From CAWUKT01 sp963923035 (GTDB taxonomy: Bacteria > Bacteroidota > Bacteroidia > J057 > JADKCL01), in NCBI GenBank assembly GCA_963923035.1, contig CAWUKT010000023.1, forward strand, positions 1-64,000: 64,000 bases of DNA. Reading direction: 5' to 3'. Every line of letters begins with the position of its first letter. Positions within the stretch are counted from its first letter, which is position 1. The notes below the pieces were generated by a model. It saw only the letters and a program-made list of their open reading frames with translations. It ran no database searches and was not told the DNA's origin. Both the position numbers and the translations under genes were made by a program. This document shows, one piece after another, positions 33,895-43,326 of this stretch.

Positions 33895-35480
33895 GCATCA
33901 GGATTCGCCTTCCTCTCGTAGGAAATCCAGATGATAGGCGTGAGGCCTGCGTCCTGAGCGACACGCCGAAACTCGATGAGTTTCATCTTGAAAATGGTAG
34001 ACTTAATCTCCGATAGACTTTCGATAGGGCGACGGGACATCAACAGCCAAACGCAGACTTCTTGAGGACGATAGTATTTATCCTTATACCTGAACTTCAT
34101 CCGCATTTCCTTGAGGAAATTCACTGACGCAATGGCCTGGTCAATGGCATACGCCAACTTCTGAGGCCCGCCCCGTTTGACCACAAAAAGGGTCCGATCC
34201 TTGTAAAGGTCCATCAATTCTACATTGTGCCTTTGCTTCAAGTTTTTCATTTGGGCCGAAAACGACTCCTTGTGAAATTCAACGAATCCAGCATCCCGGG
34301 CGGTCACTTCTTTCAAAAACCAGTCTTCATCGTGCCCTTCAATTTTCTCTCCATCCTTTCTCCTCACCTTTCGTTTCGTGAAATCGTATTCCCGGACATT
34401 CTCAAAAGCCATCCGATCGATCAACTCATTCAAATACTCAAGGTAGGACTTTGAAAATTCAAACCAATCTCCCTCCAATAAACAATAGCTATTCTCTTCT
34501 GTTTCAATCACCGTATCCAACAGTTCCTTGACCTTCATTTGGAGCGGACTTCCGGTTTCCGATTGGACCTCTACCCTTACACTCCTAAGGATATCATGGG
34601 GATCAAGTTCCAGTTCTTCCACAAAATCTCTCAACAAAGCCAATTCAAGCTGTACCAGTGGCATTTTGGTTTGGTTCTTCTGCCCATAAACATACAGGAA
34701 GAATTGCTTGGCGGAAGTGAAGGAAAAATCACAGCCCTGCAACTCAAAATCCTCAAACTCGACCTGGCCATTGGGATCTTCACCATCTTTAAGCAGTTGC
34801 TCAGTGAGCAGTCGGTCTAACTTGATCAACATCTCGCTGTTATTCACCTTTTCAGTCCGTGGGAAAGAAAATGCTCCTTTTTCGGTGAGCAAAGAGATGA
34901 TTTTCCGAATGAGTTCAGGTAAACGACCAGGGTCACGCTCAGACGAAAACCGAAAAGACATTCCAAATTCAGCCCGATTCCCCCAAACATTCTTGTCCAT
35001 GGTTCTGGCTTTCAAGTAAGCAATCGATTCTCCGCTGTCGTAAGAGAATGGATTGTCCTTTACAAAAGATTGAATGGACTTATTCCGCTTGCTTTGGAAA
35101 AAATTAGATGCTTTTTGCTTGATTTCACTTTCATCCACAATCCGTTCCGCCAGATTCAGGCCAAACTCCTTGTCGGCCACCTTCTTGATGGCATGGAAAG
35201 CCCTCCCCATCGCCACCACAAAGCAGTGATCCGAATTGCGGATTACCAATGCGGCGGAATGTATCTGGTTGCTGAGCTGAAGCGACTCTGGAATAAAGTG
35301 TCGATACAGTCCTTTCCATGTAGGCTCTTTGGGGGCTTCCTTGCAGACGTAGAAGGTCAATCTGAAACCCTCGATTTCCTTAGTGATGCCCGTTTCCTTG
35401 AAATCGGCATCCTTCAGGTGCTCCACCAAAGACCCATGGTCCCTGGCTTCCACCCGGTACAAGTTGTACTGATTTGACAT
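33891..35480 (-). CDS. TIGR04141/DUF6119 family sporadically distributed protein
   Basis: A 529-aa protein resembling the TIGR04141 family: N-terminal YNLYRVEA, the central LVIRNSDHCFVVAMGRAFHAI, GNRAEFGMSFRFSS, and the late RDAGFVEFHKESFSAQMKNL, then LYKDRTLFVVKRGGPQKLAYAIDQA. Members occur patchily beside restriction and other defence genes; their activity is not established. It is richer in A+T than the core genes, in keeping with transfer. The upstream 253 nt (35481-35733) carry a notable cluster of GATC sites. Confidence 0.78.
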   Translation of the reverse strand: MSNQYNLYRVEARDHGSLVEHLKDADFKETGITKEIEGFRLTFYVCKEAPKEPTWKGLYRHFIPESLQLSNQIHSAALVIRNSDHCFVVAMGRAFHAIKKVADKEFGLNLAERIVDESEIKQKASNFFQSKRNKSIQSFVKDNPFSYDSGESIAYLKARTMDKNVWGNRAEFGMSFRFSSERDPGRLPELIRKIISLLTEKGAFSFPRTEKVNNSEMLIKLDRLLTEQLLKDGEDPNGQVEFEDFELQGCDFSFTSAKQFFLYVYGQKNQTKMPLVQLELALLRDFVEELELDPHDILRSVRVEVQSETGSPLQMKVKELLDTVIETEENSYCLLEGDWFEFSKSYLEYLNELIDRMAFENVREYDFTKRKVRRKDGEKIEGHDEDWFLKEVTARDAGFVEFHKESFSAQMKNLKQRHNVELMDLYKDRTLFVVKRGGPQKLAYAIDQAIASVNFLKEMRMKFRYKDKYYRPQEVCVWLLMSRRPIESLSEIKSTIFKMKLIEFRRVAQDAGLTPIIWISYERKANPDA

Positions 35481-35516
35481 GTTCTCAATCCAATAAAAAT
35501 TAAAAAAGGCGTTGTG

Positions 35517-35574
35517 GATCTAATGTAGATCATTGGGGAGAGAAGATCCAGATCGAATATGAGAAAGGGTGATC
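35517..35574. promoter_or_regulatory. GATC cluster and palindrome upstream of the TIGR04141 gene
   Basis: Five GATC sites start at 35517, 35528, 35545, 35551 and 35571, within 58 bp; two more follow at 35627 and 35726. The first two form the palindrome GATCTAATGTAGATC (35517-35531). By chance about one GATC per 256 bp is expected. With a D12-class methyltransferase encoded in the island, methylation-sensitive control is possible. Confidence 0.45.
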
Positions 35575-35733
35575 CTGTTTTGGAGAAGGGATGGACAAAG
35601 AGAACAGGAAGCCAATATAAAAAAGCGATCCCGACCAGTTAGCCCAAAGACTGCCCAATCGGAACCGCAATTCAATGCTTAGGTGAAAAGGCCCGGGACG
35701 AGCCAGCCAGCCCGCCCCGGATTCAGATCGCAA

Positions 35734-37962
35734 TTATTCTATCACCAACCGCTTCGTGATCCGGTCCTGATCGGACGAGACCGTGATGAAGTAGGTGCCC
35801 GCGCCCAGGGAGCTGAAGTCAAACTGGGCAGAGTTGGTTTGTAAGATGTCGCGCTGGACCAGAACTTGTCCGTAGATGGAATGGACGGAGAGCTGGTAGG
35901 AATCTGACGTACCGGTGATGTCAACCTTCACGTTGCCGGAGGTCGGATTCGGGTAAGTTTCGAAGTCAAATGCCGGCTCCGATCCCGAAAGTCCTTGCTT
36001 GCCGAAGCCCAAGGCAGAAACCCGCATTTTCTGGCAAGTTACAATGGTGCAGTTGGAGGCCAGGAAGGTCGCGGTGAGGCATGCCATATACGTTCCTCCA
36101 ATCGCGTAGGTATGGGTCGGAGAGCTCTGCGTCGAGGTATTGCCATCGCCAAAGTCCCACAGGTAGGAGACGAACTGACCACCCGTGATATTGCTGGTAT
36201 TCGTGAAGGTCACATTCAGCAGGTTCTGGGTTTTGGTGAAGCTGATGGTCGATCCGTTGCCACAGGGGGCCGCGCAATTGACTTCGACGGTTTCGCAGGC
36301 CGTGCTCATCGAGCAGATGTCCCCGTTGGAGGTCATGCCGTAGGAGTCCAGGCAAATGGTATAGGTTCCATTTCCGGGCATCGAATGAACGAAGGGAACC
36401 GCTCCCCCAAGCCCAAAGGAGTTCCAGAAATAGCCATTGGGACCGGTAATCGTCCACTCATGGGCGCTAAGGGTACCTCCGATGATTCCTACGAGGGGAG
36501 TGATATTGTAATCCAGGCAGGGGCCGCCGGACGTGCTGGAGGAGATCGCCAACAAGCCGGAAGTGATGCTACAAGAGGTCTCACACGCGTCTCCAATGCC
36601 GTCGCCATCCGAGTCCAACTGGCTGGGATTCGGTGTATTGAGGCAGTTGTCGGTGGCATCGGGAACTCCGTCGCCATCTGCATCCGGAATCATTCCGGTA
36701 TTGACCAGGCAGGGAATCAGCTGCGGCAAGGCATCTCCGGTTTGCTCTCCGGCAAGGCTCAACTGGTTCAGAACAAAGTTACTCGCGGCCCCGGCCAGGT
36801 CAGGGTTGTTGATCACGGACAAGCTGTTCGCAATTTGGATGCCGCCGGAAACGATTTTGGCGGCATAAATCTTGCCGTCCATCCCCATCTGGATCGTCAC
36901 CTTGTTCAAGGAGAAAGCAGTCCCGGTATTGCCGTAGATGAACTGCCGGCCGAAATTCAGGTTGGAAGTATTGTACTGGATGATGGCCTCGCCCATGGTC
37001 GCATAGAGGTAGTTGCCATTGGGGGAGAACTCCACCGTATTGCCGAAGAATTCGAAGGTGGACGGAACCGTATTCGAATTGGGCGTTACGGCTCCGGTAA
37101 CGTCGTTGAAATTCCAGAGGTACAGGACCGGGTTGGGCGTGGTCGTATTGCCCTGCCACAACGTAGAATAGCCGATCTTCGTCCCATCCAGCGAAGCCTT
37201 CATGCCTCCGGTACTGGCGGAATTGTTTTCCAAATAACCATTGGTAAAGTGGTCGCCTTCGGCATCGCTGATCACCGGGGCGCTGATGCCGGAGGAAGTG
37301 ATCCGATACGCGAAGAATTTGTGGAAGGGATTGATGACCAGCCACCAGGACGCGTCGTCATCGTGCTTGATCAAGGTCATGTTGTGCTTGTAGACCTTGG
37401 AATCAATCTCGAACGTGCTCGTGTTCAGGTACGGCAGCAGGTTCAGGTTCGAGTTGAGGGTTTCAACGGTCCCCAGGCCGCCGTTGGCGGACATGTTGAC
37501 GATTGAATAATAGTAAGTATCGCTTGTCACCCCATCCTTCAGGTAGAAGATGTAGTAGCGATAGGGATCCGACGGCATCGGCACGATGATCACGTCCTGG
37601 ACATAGGAGCCATTGCCAAACAGCGTTCCATTGCCTCCTTGCATCGGGACATGGTTCTTGTTGTACACCGTGGTGCCATCGGTATAGAAAAGCAGGTTTC
37701 CGCCCAAATCGCTGATGGAAGCGGAGGGGCGGAAAGGATGGTTGATTTGCCCATTGGTCAGGGCACTCGGGGGAGAGGTATTAAAATCCACCCCGGCCCC
37801 TTCACCGAAATACCAGTTGGCATTTACCCCCTGGCAGATGGTTTGGGCTTCACTTCCCAGCGGAATGAAACAGAGAAGTAGCAGTAAGAGCGAAAGTGTG
37901 ATCCGAATAGTTGGGGATGCAACCTTGGAATCACTTACATTTCGAGAGTGGTCGACTTTCAT
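35734..37962 (-). CDS. Secreted T9SS-sorted protein with TSP3 and PKD repeats
   Basis: A 742-aa surface or extracellular protein. A signal peptide (hydrophobic stretch about 19-39) is followed by a beta-propeller-like region (about 45-430, with repeated DLGGNLLFYTDGTTVYN and ASLDGTKIGYS patterns). Then come Ca-binding thrombospondin type 3 repeats (DADGDGVPDATDNCLN, DSDGDGIGDACE, about 434-468), a PKD domain (VSYLWDFGDGNTSTQSSPTHTY, about 605-650), and a C-terminal T9SS type A sorting domain (FDFETYPNPTSGNVKVDI ... KRLVIE). It would be exported through the type IX system and anchored or released. It stands alone. Confidence 0.9.
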   Translation of the reverse strand: MKVDHSRNVSDSKVASPTIRITLSLLLLLLCFIPLGSEAQTICQGVNANWYFGEGAGVDFNTSPPSALTNGQINHPFRPSASISDLGGNLLFYTDGTTVYNKNHVPMQGGNGTLFGNGSYVQDVIIVPMPSDPYRYYIFYLKDGVTSDTYYYSIVNMSANGGLGTVETLNSNLNLLPYLNTSTFEIDSKVYKHNMTLIKHDDDASWWLVINPFHKFFAYRITSSGISAPVISDAEGDHFTNGYLENNSASTGGMKASLDGTKIGYSTLWQGNTTTPNPVLYLWNFNDVTGAVTPNSNTVPSTFEFFGNTVEFSPNGNYLYATMGEAIIQYNTSNLNFGRQFIYGNTGTAFSLNKVTIQMGMDGKIYAAKIVSGGIQIANSLSVINNPDLAGAASNFVLNQLSLAGEQTGDALPQLIPCLVNTGMIPDADGDGVPDATDNCLNTPNPSQLDSDGDGIGDACETSCSITSGLLAISSSTSGGPCLDYNITPLVGIIGGTLSAHEWTITGPNGYFWNSFGLGGAVPFVHSMPGNGTYTICLDSYGMTSNGDICSMSTACETVEVNCAAPCGNGSTISFTKTQNLLNVTFTNTSNITGGQFVSYLWDFGDGNTSTQSSPTHTYAIGGTYMACLTATFLASNCTIVTCQKMRVSALGFGKQGLSGSEPAFDFETYPNPTSGNVKVDITGTSDSYQLSVHSIYGQVLVQRDILQTNSAQFDFSSLGAGTYFITVSSDQDRITKRLVIE

Positions 37963-38191
37963 TTAAGATGTAAATTTATTGTTATGTTGATAGTGGCTGA
38001 AGACACATGTTGATTCTTCCCAATATCGCACCCATTTCCCCGAAATAAAGCAATTAACAGCACTTAATCCCCTGTCTGACAAACGGATATTATGGCACAA
38101 AATCATGCTGTAAACACTTAATATTCACACCTATTCAACTCACACGGATTCACCTACATTTTGCCCCCAAATCGTTACATCTGAAAAAGAG

Positions 38192-38230
38192 AATCCGACC
38201 TGACTCCATCGAGCCCGGTCGGATTTTTTT
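38192..38230. terminator. Bidirectional terminator in the 37963-38255 intergenic region
   Basis: AATCCGACC (38192-38200) and GGTCGGATT (38217-38225) make a perfect 9-bp stem. Ts follow on the plus strand (38224-38230), and CTCTTTTTCAG follows on the minus strand. It serves the minus-strand DUF6624-like gene ending at 38256. The rest of the 293-nt region is A+T-rich and shows a TAAATTTA close to the -7 consensus before the T9SS gene, but no gene. Confidence 0.8.
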
Positions 38231-38255
38231 TCACTCCCGTATCCTTCCCTTCAAC

Positions 38256-38981
38256 TCAATCCATCTTTTCCGCCAACCGATACTCCCCTTCCTTCAGTTC
38301 CGGCAGCCCCAATTCCTTTCGGGCGGCATTCGCAGTCTCCAGCGAACCGATTTCGGGAGGTAGGACCTGGCCGGAAGCCGCATCAAATTGCTCGTTGGTA
38401 CCGTAGAGCTGGGGTTTCCGCATGATCTTGCCGAGGATGTTGTCGTAAAAGGTCGCAAAGGTGCGGGCCGGCATCCGACCGGCGTCCACCTCGGCCCGCA
38501 ACAGCTGGCTGTATTCCGCGTGGTACTCCGGAATCTCCCAGTCCTTCTGGGGATGGACCAGCAGCAGCAACTGGACATAGTTCTTCTCCGGCACAATCTC
38601 CTCCGGAATGAAACCGTAGATTTCCCAGACGCCGCGAATCATCAGGTGGTTCTGGAAATCCAATTGGTGCTGGAGGGCGTGGAGAGAGTCTTTGGCGGAC
38701 TCGGACAGCGACAGTTTCAGGCTCTTGGCGTAGACCAATCCCGGGCCGACGCCGTCGGTCTCCATGAGCGAATCAATGCGGGCGATGATGGCATCGTCCA
38801 GGGTCTGGTAGGTCAGGTAACTCCGGTAGCGTTGATCGGCCTCCTCGATGGTCGCGAAGGCCTGGCGCAGGTAGGCGATTTCGGCTTCGTTGACAGGCTT
38901 CTTCATGTCCTGGCTGTACAAAGAGTTGAGACCGAGGCTAAAGAAACCGAAGAGGGCGAGTAAGCGAATATGCTTTTTCAT
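38256..38981 (-). CDS. Secreted DUF6624-like protein
   Basis: A 241-aa protein with a signal peptide (MKKHIRLLALFGFFSLGLNS, cleavage near 24). The mature part follows the DUF6624 pattern: a Gln/His helix region (LHALQHQLDF), LLRAEVDAGRMPARTFATFYDNIL, the MRKPQLYGTN motif, a PPEIGSLETANAARKELGL segment and a closing LPEL. The function of DUF6624 is not known. ATG 38981 is used because the longer frame lacks a signal peptide; an exact -7 element lies just upstream. Confidence 0.78.
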   Translation of the reverse strand: MKKHIRLLALFGFFSLGLNSLYSQDMKKPVNEAEIAYLRQAFATIEEADQRYRSYLTYQTLDDAIIARIDSLMETDGVGPGLVYAKSLKLSLSESAKDSLHALQHQLDFQNHLMIRGVWEIYGFIPEEIVPEKNYVQLLLLVHPQKDWEIPEYHAEYSQLLRAEVDAGRMPARTFATFYDNILGKIMRKPQLYGTNEQFDAASGQVLPPEIGSLETANAARKELGLPELKEGEYRLAEKMD

Positions 38982-39002
38982 AAGTGCGATGTTATTTTTC
39001 CT

Positions 39003-39010
39003 CAAAACTA
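39003..39010 (-). promoter_or_regulatory. -7 element of the DUF6624-like gene
   Basis: TAGTTTTG on the minus strand matches TAnnTTTG exactly and lies 21 nt before the ATG at 38981. A -33 TTG at the right spacing is not seen. Confidence 0.45.
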
Positions 39011-39127
39011 TCCCGCTGCCTCCCTCCTTTCGCCTGTCCGAATGCAAAGGCCGGTTAAGAAAGTGTAAAAAACCTTAATGAAAACTTAAATCCCCCCAAT
39101 TTTCCCCAATTCCCCTTAATTTCAAGC

Positions 39128-40483
39128 GTGGATCGATCCCTTCCATACTACAACCGGCTCAGCCTCTTCGCCGTCCTGGTCCTGGCCATTCTGGTCAGCC
39201 TTCAGATTTTGTGGGTGGTCAAAGCTGTGCGGTTTCAGGAGCGGGTCATTGTTCACGAATTGAAGGAGGTGGTGGGAGAATTGGGACTGGAAATCAATGC
39301 GTTGAACCACGATGCCTTCCACCAGGACCTCCCCCAACTGGAAAGCATTCCGGTCGATACCCTGGCCGCGACCGTCCAGGCCTTTTTACACGCCCGGGGA
39401 TTTACCGAGGACATCCACTTTGCCCTGTTCCAGGACTCCACCGCGGGGATATTCCGCAGCAATGCCCCGAACCTGCGGCCGGAATTGATGGCCTCGGAGG
39501 TCCGGACCTGCATGAGCTGCATCGTGTCGTTTTGGACGGTGCCGACGCCCAGCGAAGAAGACCCGGACCTGGATTCGTTGCCCAGAAACGACCTCAAAGC
39601 CGCCTCGACCTTCCAATATTACCGACCGGTCACCGGCCTCAACAACAGTTCGGGCCGCACCCTCTGGTTGTCCCTCTACCAACCAAATACCCTTTCGATT
39701 GCCCTCAAGGCCCTCGTTTACCTGTTCGTCCTCAACATTGCCCTGCTCCTCATCCTCCTCGTATTGTTCCGCTACCTCATCCGCTCCCTCTCCCGCCACA
39801 AGTTGTCTTCGCAGGTAAAAACCGACTTTTTCAACAACATGACCCACGAATTCAAGACCCCGATCAGCTCCATTCGCCTGGCTTCCCGGGTCCTGCGGGC
39901 CGAGTCCAATCCCGAAAAACGCAGCACGTACCACGACCTGATCGAAAAGGAAAGCCGGTCCCTCGAACAGCAAATCGACAAGCTGCTGGAATTGTCGTTG
40001 TTGGAAAATGATCAGTTGACGCTGGAAATGGAGCCGGTGGAATTGTGCGGGTTGATCCAGGAAGTTCCGCGTCGGTTGGCGCCCTTGCTGGAGGAAAAGG
40101 AAGGCCAACTGCGGCTGGATTGTCCGGGGGAAACGCTGTGGATCCAAGGCGATCGCTACCACCTCCTGAACAGCCTGTGTAACCTGGTCGAGAACAGCTT
40201 GAAATACGCGCCCAAAGGCGTCCAGATTCAAATCCAGGCCGCTCAGCGGCCCGAAGGCGTGGTCCTCACCGTCGAGGACAATGGGCCGGGCATCTCCGAG
40301 GAAGACCGCAGCCGCATCTTCAGCCGCTTTTACCGCGGCGACTCCCAGGGCCGGGCCCGGGGATCGGGTTTTGGGATTGGGTTGAGCTACGTCAAAAGCA
40401 TCGTCGAGGCCCACCGGGGCCACATACGCCTGGCACCCGGCCCGGGGCCGGGAACCACCTTCATCATCCAGATCAAGCCATGA
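39128..40483 (+). CDS. Two-component sensor histidine kinase
   Basis: A 451-aa membrane kinase: TM helix about 12-31, a periplasmic sensor region of about 160 residues with no named domain, TM helix about 194-216, then HisKA with the phospho-acceptor His240 (FFNNMTHEFKTP). The HATPase domain has the N box (LCNLVENSLKYAP), DNGPGISEEDRSRIFSRFYRG and GSGFGIGLSYVKSIVEAHRG. The GTG at 39128 is the only start consistent with the N-terminal helix. Its stop overlaps the regulator's start (ATGA), so the pair is one unit. The sensory region includes two nearby Cys (TCMSC, 128-131). Confidence 0.93.
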   Translation: MDRSLPYYNRLSLFAVLVLAILVSLQILWVVKAVRFQERVIVHELKEVVGELGLEINALNHDAFHQDLPQLESIPVDTLAATVQAFLHARGFTEDIHFALFQDSTAGIFRSNAPNLRPELMASEVRTCMSCIVSFWTVPTPSEEDPDLDSLPRNDLKAASTFQYYRPVTGLNNSSGRTLWLSLYQPNTLSIALKALVYLFVLNIALLLILLVLFRYLIRSLSRHKLSSQVKTDFFNNMTHEFKTPISSIRLASRVLRAESNPEKRSTYHDLIEKESRSLEQQIDKLLELSLLENDQLTLEMEPVELCGLIQEVPRRLAPLLEEKEGQLRLDCPGETLWIQGDRYHLLNSLCNLVENSLKYAPKGVQIQIQAAQRPEGVVLTVEDNGPGISEEDRSRIFSRFYRGDSQGRARGSGFGIGLSYVKSIVEAHRGHIRLAPGPGPGTTFIIQIKP

Positions 40484-41154
40484 ACAAGATTCTCCTGTTG
40501 GAAGACGATCCGAGCTTCGGGTATATCCTGTCCGAGTACCTGCTGCTTCAGGGATTGGATGTGGAATGGGTGAAAACAGGAAAAAAGGCGTTGGAAGTGC
40601 TGGGAAATAAGCGCTATGACCTGGCGATCCTGGATGTGATGCTGCCGGACACGACGGGGTTTGAGGTGGCGGAAAGGGTCAAAGGCCAACATCCGGAATT
40701 GCCTTTTATTTTTCTCAGTGCCCGCTCCCTCAAAATCGACCAATTGAAGGGCTACAAGGTCGGCGCGGTCGACTATATCACCAAGCCGGTGGACGAAGAA
40801 TTGCTCCTGGCCAAGATCAGGGTGTTGGTTGGCCACCGACAGCCCCCCGCTCCTACTCCGACGGCCTTCCAAATTGGCCGTTACCACTTCGACGCCTCCC
40901 TCCAACAACTCACCCTGGGCGACCAGACGATCCGGCTCACCAACCGGGAAACCGCTCTCCTGCGGCTCCTGTGCCAGCACGAAAACCAATTGTTGCCGCG
41001 CAAGAAGGCGCTTCAGCAGATTTGGGGGAATGTGGATGAGTTCAGTCGGCGCAGCATGGACGTGTTCATCTCCCATCTGCGCAAGTACCTCGCCGATGAT
41101 CCGTCGGTGCGGATCGAGAATGTCCACGGAACAGGATTTGTCCTTCGGACCTGA
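40480..41154 (+). CDS. OmpR-family response regulator
   Basis: A 224-aa regulator: receiver domain (1-115) with the acidic pair Glu8/Asp9/Asp10, phospho-acceptor Asp52 (LAILDVMLPD), Ser80 and Lys102 (YITKPVDEE). It is followed by an OmpR/PhoB winged helix (about 130-224, IRLTNRETALLRLLCQHEN, RRSMDVFISHLRKYL, VHGTGFVLRT). It is coupled to the kinase gene. Targets are not evident from the sequence. Confidence 0.95.
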   Translation: MNKILLLEDDPSFGYILSEYLLLQGLDVEWVKTGKKALEVLGNKRYDLAILDVMLPDTTGFEVAERVKGQHPELPFIFLSARSLKIDQLKGYKVGAVDYITKPVDEELLLAKIRVLVGHRQPPAPTPTAFQIGRYHFDASLQQLTLGDQTIRLTNRETALLRLLCQHENQLLPRKKALQQIWGNVDEFSRRSMDVFISHLRKYLADDPSVRIENVHGTGFVLRT

Positions 41155-41159
41155 GCGCT

Positions 41160-41657
41160 TTATTCCAAGACCTTCAGGATCGTCTCATAGTAAATCCGGG
41201 CACGCTCTTCGGAGAAATAATCGATCACCAAACCCGCCACTCCCAAGACCAGCAACCCGATGGAAATGGATTGAAACACCGGACTTTTGAAGAACCAGAA
41301 GGCTATGATCGCCACCACAAAGCTGACGGTCGCAATCACCTTGGAGACCGTATAGAGATATTGGAAGTCCTCCACCCGCTTCTTTTCCGCCTGGATGAAT
41401 TCGCTTTCTCCCTCTTCAAACGTCGCCCGCATTTTCTCCACCCGGCTCTGGTTGCTCAAATACATCGAGATTCCGACCCCGGTCAACAGCACGGCCACCA
41501 CCAAGGTGGGGATCACGAGGGCCCTCCCGTAAGGCGTCATGGCATATTTCCATAGCAGAAAGCCAGACACCAGCGCGATGGCTCCAAAGCCGGTAATGAT
41601 GATCGCTTCGGACATTTCGCCCTTCAGCCAGTTCAGTGTGTCGTCAAAGAAGTTCAT
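41160..41657 (-). CDS. Hypothetical membrane protein
   Basis: A 165-aa protein with about four membrane helices: about 18-36 and 48-66, then a charged coiled-coil-like stretch (NQSRVEKMRATFEEGESEFIQAEKKRVEDF), then about 103-121 and 128-144. No family recognised. ATG at 41657. It is convergent with the response regulator gene (5-nt gap). Confidence 0.72.
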   Translation of the reverse strand: MNFFDDTLNWLKGEMSEAIIITGFGAIALVSGFLLWKYAMTPYGRALVIPTLVVAVLLTGVGISMYLSNQSRVEKMRATFEEGESEFIQAEKKRVEDFQYLYTVSKVIATVSFVVAIIAFWFFKSPVFQSISIGLLVLGVAGLVIDYFSEERARIYYETILKVLE

Positions 41658-41681
41658 GTTAAAATAGAGTCGGATACGGAT

Positions 41682-41689
41682 CAAACATA
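41682..41689 (-). promoter_or_regulatory. -7 element of the 165-aa membrane protein gene
   Basis: TATGTTTG on the minus strand fits TAnnTTTG exactly, 25 nt before the ATG at 41657. The remainder of the 275-nt divergent region (41658-41932) is A+T-rich and has no gene. Confidence 0.45.
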
Positions 41690-41932
41690 TTTCTGTCTAC
41701 AATGATCGGAAATCCACCTGGCCCGGCTATGCACAAATCAAGGTTTGCCCAACACATTTAACCGAATCCAGGGTCAAGGCCGATCATTTACATTTTCCCC
41801 CTCCGCAGCCCCTCCCCATCAAACCACCTCACAATCAAGCTCATAAACATGCATTGACTTCCATTTTTCGAAAAATATGTTATATTATACCTGCAAGGCT
41901 TTCATTTTTTTTCAATTCAAACCTCATCTGTT

Positions 41933-43255
41933 ATGCGCGTATTGCTCATCATGCCTGCTGCTCTTGACCAGCAGGGCCGTCCCGTCAAACTGAAAAAATT
42001 GTACCTCCCCGCCACGACGATGGCTATGCTGGCGGCCGTGACGCCCCCCGATGTCGAGGTCAAAGTGATTTACGAAACCATTGAAGACATTCCCTGGGAC
42101 GAACATTGGGACCTGGTCGGGGTGACGGGGATGGGTTCGGGAACGGTTCGGGCGTGGCAGATTGGGGATGCGTTTCGGGCAAAAGGCGTCAAGGTGGTGA
42201 TTGGCAGGGTCGGTCCGACGCTGTGTGATCCGTCTTGGAGCCTGGCCCACGCCGATTGCCTCGTCCTGGGCGAGGCCGAGGATTTGTGGCCGGGATTGAT
42301 TGAGGACGCACGGCAGGGAAAATTGAAGCAGGTCTATAAAATGGACAAGGCGCCGGACATGGCAACATTGCCCACGCCCCGCTACGATGTCATGAATGTG
42401 AAGCGGTTTGGCTTCTTTCGCAGCGTGCAGGCGACGCGGGGATGCCCGTTTCCCTGTGAATTTTGTTCCGTCCAAACCTTCTTCAAACGAACCTACCGCA
42501 AACGGCCCGTGGAAAAGGTCATTGAGGATATTCGGGCCGCCAAGGCCACGGGAAGCCGTTTCATCTGCTTCCTCGACGACAATATTGGCGTCGACTTCAA
42601 GTACTGCGCCAAGCTGTGGGAGGCCCTGATCCCCGAAAACATCATCTGGATCAGCCAGTGCTCCCTCCACATTGCCCAGCGCCCCGATCTCCTCGACCTC
42701 GCCTACCGGAGCGGTTGCCGCCTCCTCGCCTTTGGCCTCGAATCCCTCAACGAGGGCTCCCTCTCGAACATCAGCAAAACCTTCAACCGCCCCCGCCAAT
42801 ACGCCGAGGCCTTCAAGACCATTCGCAAGCACGGAATCGAAATCTCGATTTCCATGATCATGGGACTCGACGATGACGACCATCCCCAAACCTTCCAGAA
42901 CACCTACGAATTCATCACCGAGAACCGGGTGAAAATCCCCCGTGTCCACCTGCTCACGCCCACTCCCGGCACCAAGCTCTACGACGACCTCAATGCCGAT
43001 GGCCGTATCCTGACCCAGGACCTCCAGCGGTTCACTGGCGGTCAGGTAGTCTTTCAGCCGAAGAATATGAGCGCCTCCGAACTGGAAGGGCACTATTGGA
43101 AGCTCTACGACAACCTGTTCAGCTGGCGGAACATTTACAAACGCTCCCGCCCGAATCCAGCCCGGCTCAGTCCATTCTTCTACGGGGCCTTGTTCACCAT
43201 CAACCTGAATTACCGCATGAACATCCGCAACCGGGTCATTCCCGGCAATACCTAA
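41933..43255 (+). CDS. B12-binding-type radical SAM protein
   Basis: A 440-aa protein. The N-terminal 140 residues have a cobalamin-binding-like Rossmann layout (MRVLLIMPAA, DLVGVTGMGSGTVRAWQI, VVIGRVGPTL). The radical SAM core follows, with the 4Fe-4S motif Cys171-x3-Cys175-x2-Cys178 (TRGCPFPCEFCSVQ), FICFLDDNIG and LLAFGLESLN. The classic DxHxxG of B12 binding is not evident, so cobalamin use is uncertain. Related enzymes methylate or otherwise modify lipids and natural products. The neighbouring fatty-acid hydroxylase-type gene would fit a lipid-modification role, but this is inference. Confidence 0.88.
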   Translation: MRVLLIMPAALDQQGRPVKLKKLYLPATTMAMLAAVTPPDVEVKVIYETIEDIPWDEHWDLVGVTGMGSGTVRAWQIGDAFRAKGVKVVIGRVGPTLCDPSWSLAHADCLVLGEAEDLWPGLIEDARQGKLKQVYKMDKAPDMATLPTPRYDVMNVKRFGFFRSVQATRGCPFPCEFCSVQTFFKRTYRKRPVEKVIEDIRAAKATGSRFICFLDDNIGVDFKYCAKLWEALIPENIIWISQCSLHIAQRPDLLDLAYRSGCRLLAFGLESLNEGSLSNISKTFNRPRQYAEAFKTIRKHGIEISISMIMGLDDDDHPQTFQNTYEFITENRVKIPRVHLLTPTPGTKLYDDLNADGRILTQDLQRFTGGQVVFQPKNMSASELEGHYWKLYDNLFSWRNIYKRSRPNPARLSPFFYGALFTINLNYRMNIRNRVIPGNT

Positions 43256-43275
43256 GTCTGGCCTCACCAGATCCA

Positions 43276-43313
43276 CCAACAGCAAAAGCTCCCGAGGGAG
43301 CCTTTGCTGTTGG
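43276..43313. terminator. Strong hairpin between convergent genes
   Basis: An 18-nt arm (43276-43293) pairs almost perfectly with 43296-43313 (CCAACAGCAAAAGCTCCC against GGGAGCCTTTGCTGTTGG). It lies between the ends of the radical SAM gene (43255) and the minus-strand hydroxylase gene (43327) and probably ends both transcripts. No good T-run on either side, so it may work with Rho or processing. Confidence 0.7.
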
Positions 43314-43326
43314 ATTTGATCCATCA

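Noticed and set aside
35995..37506. 503-aa plus-strand open frame opposite the T9SS protein
   Set aside because: Repetitive Gly/Arg/Ile composition mirrors the antisense of TSP3 and PKD repeats; no start context or domain.
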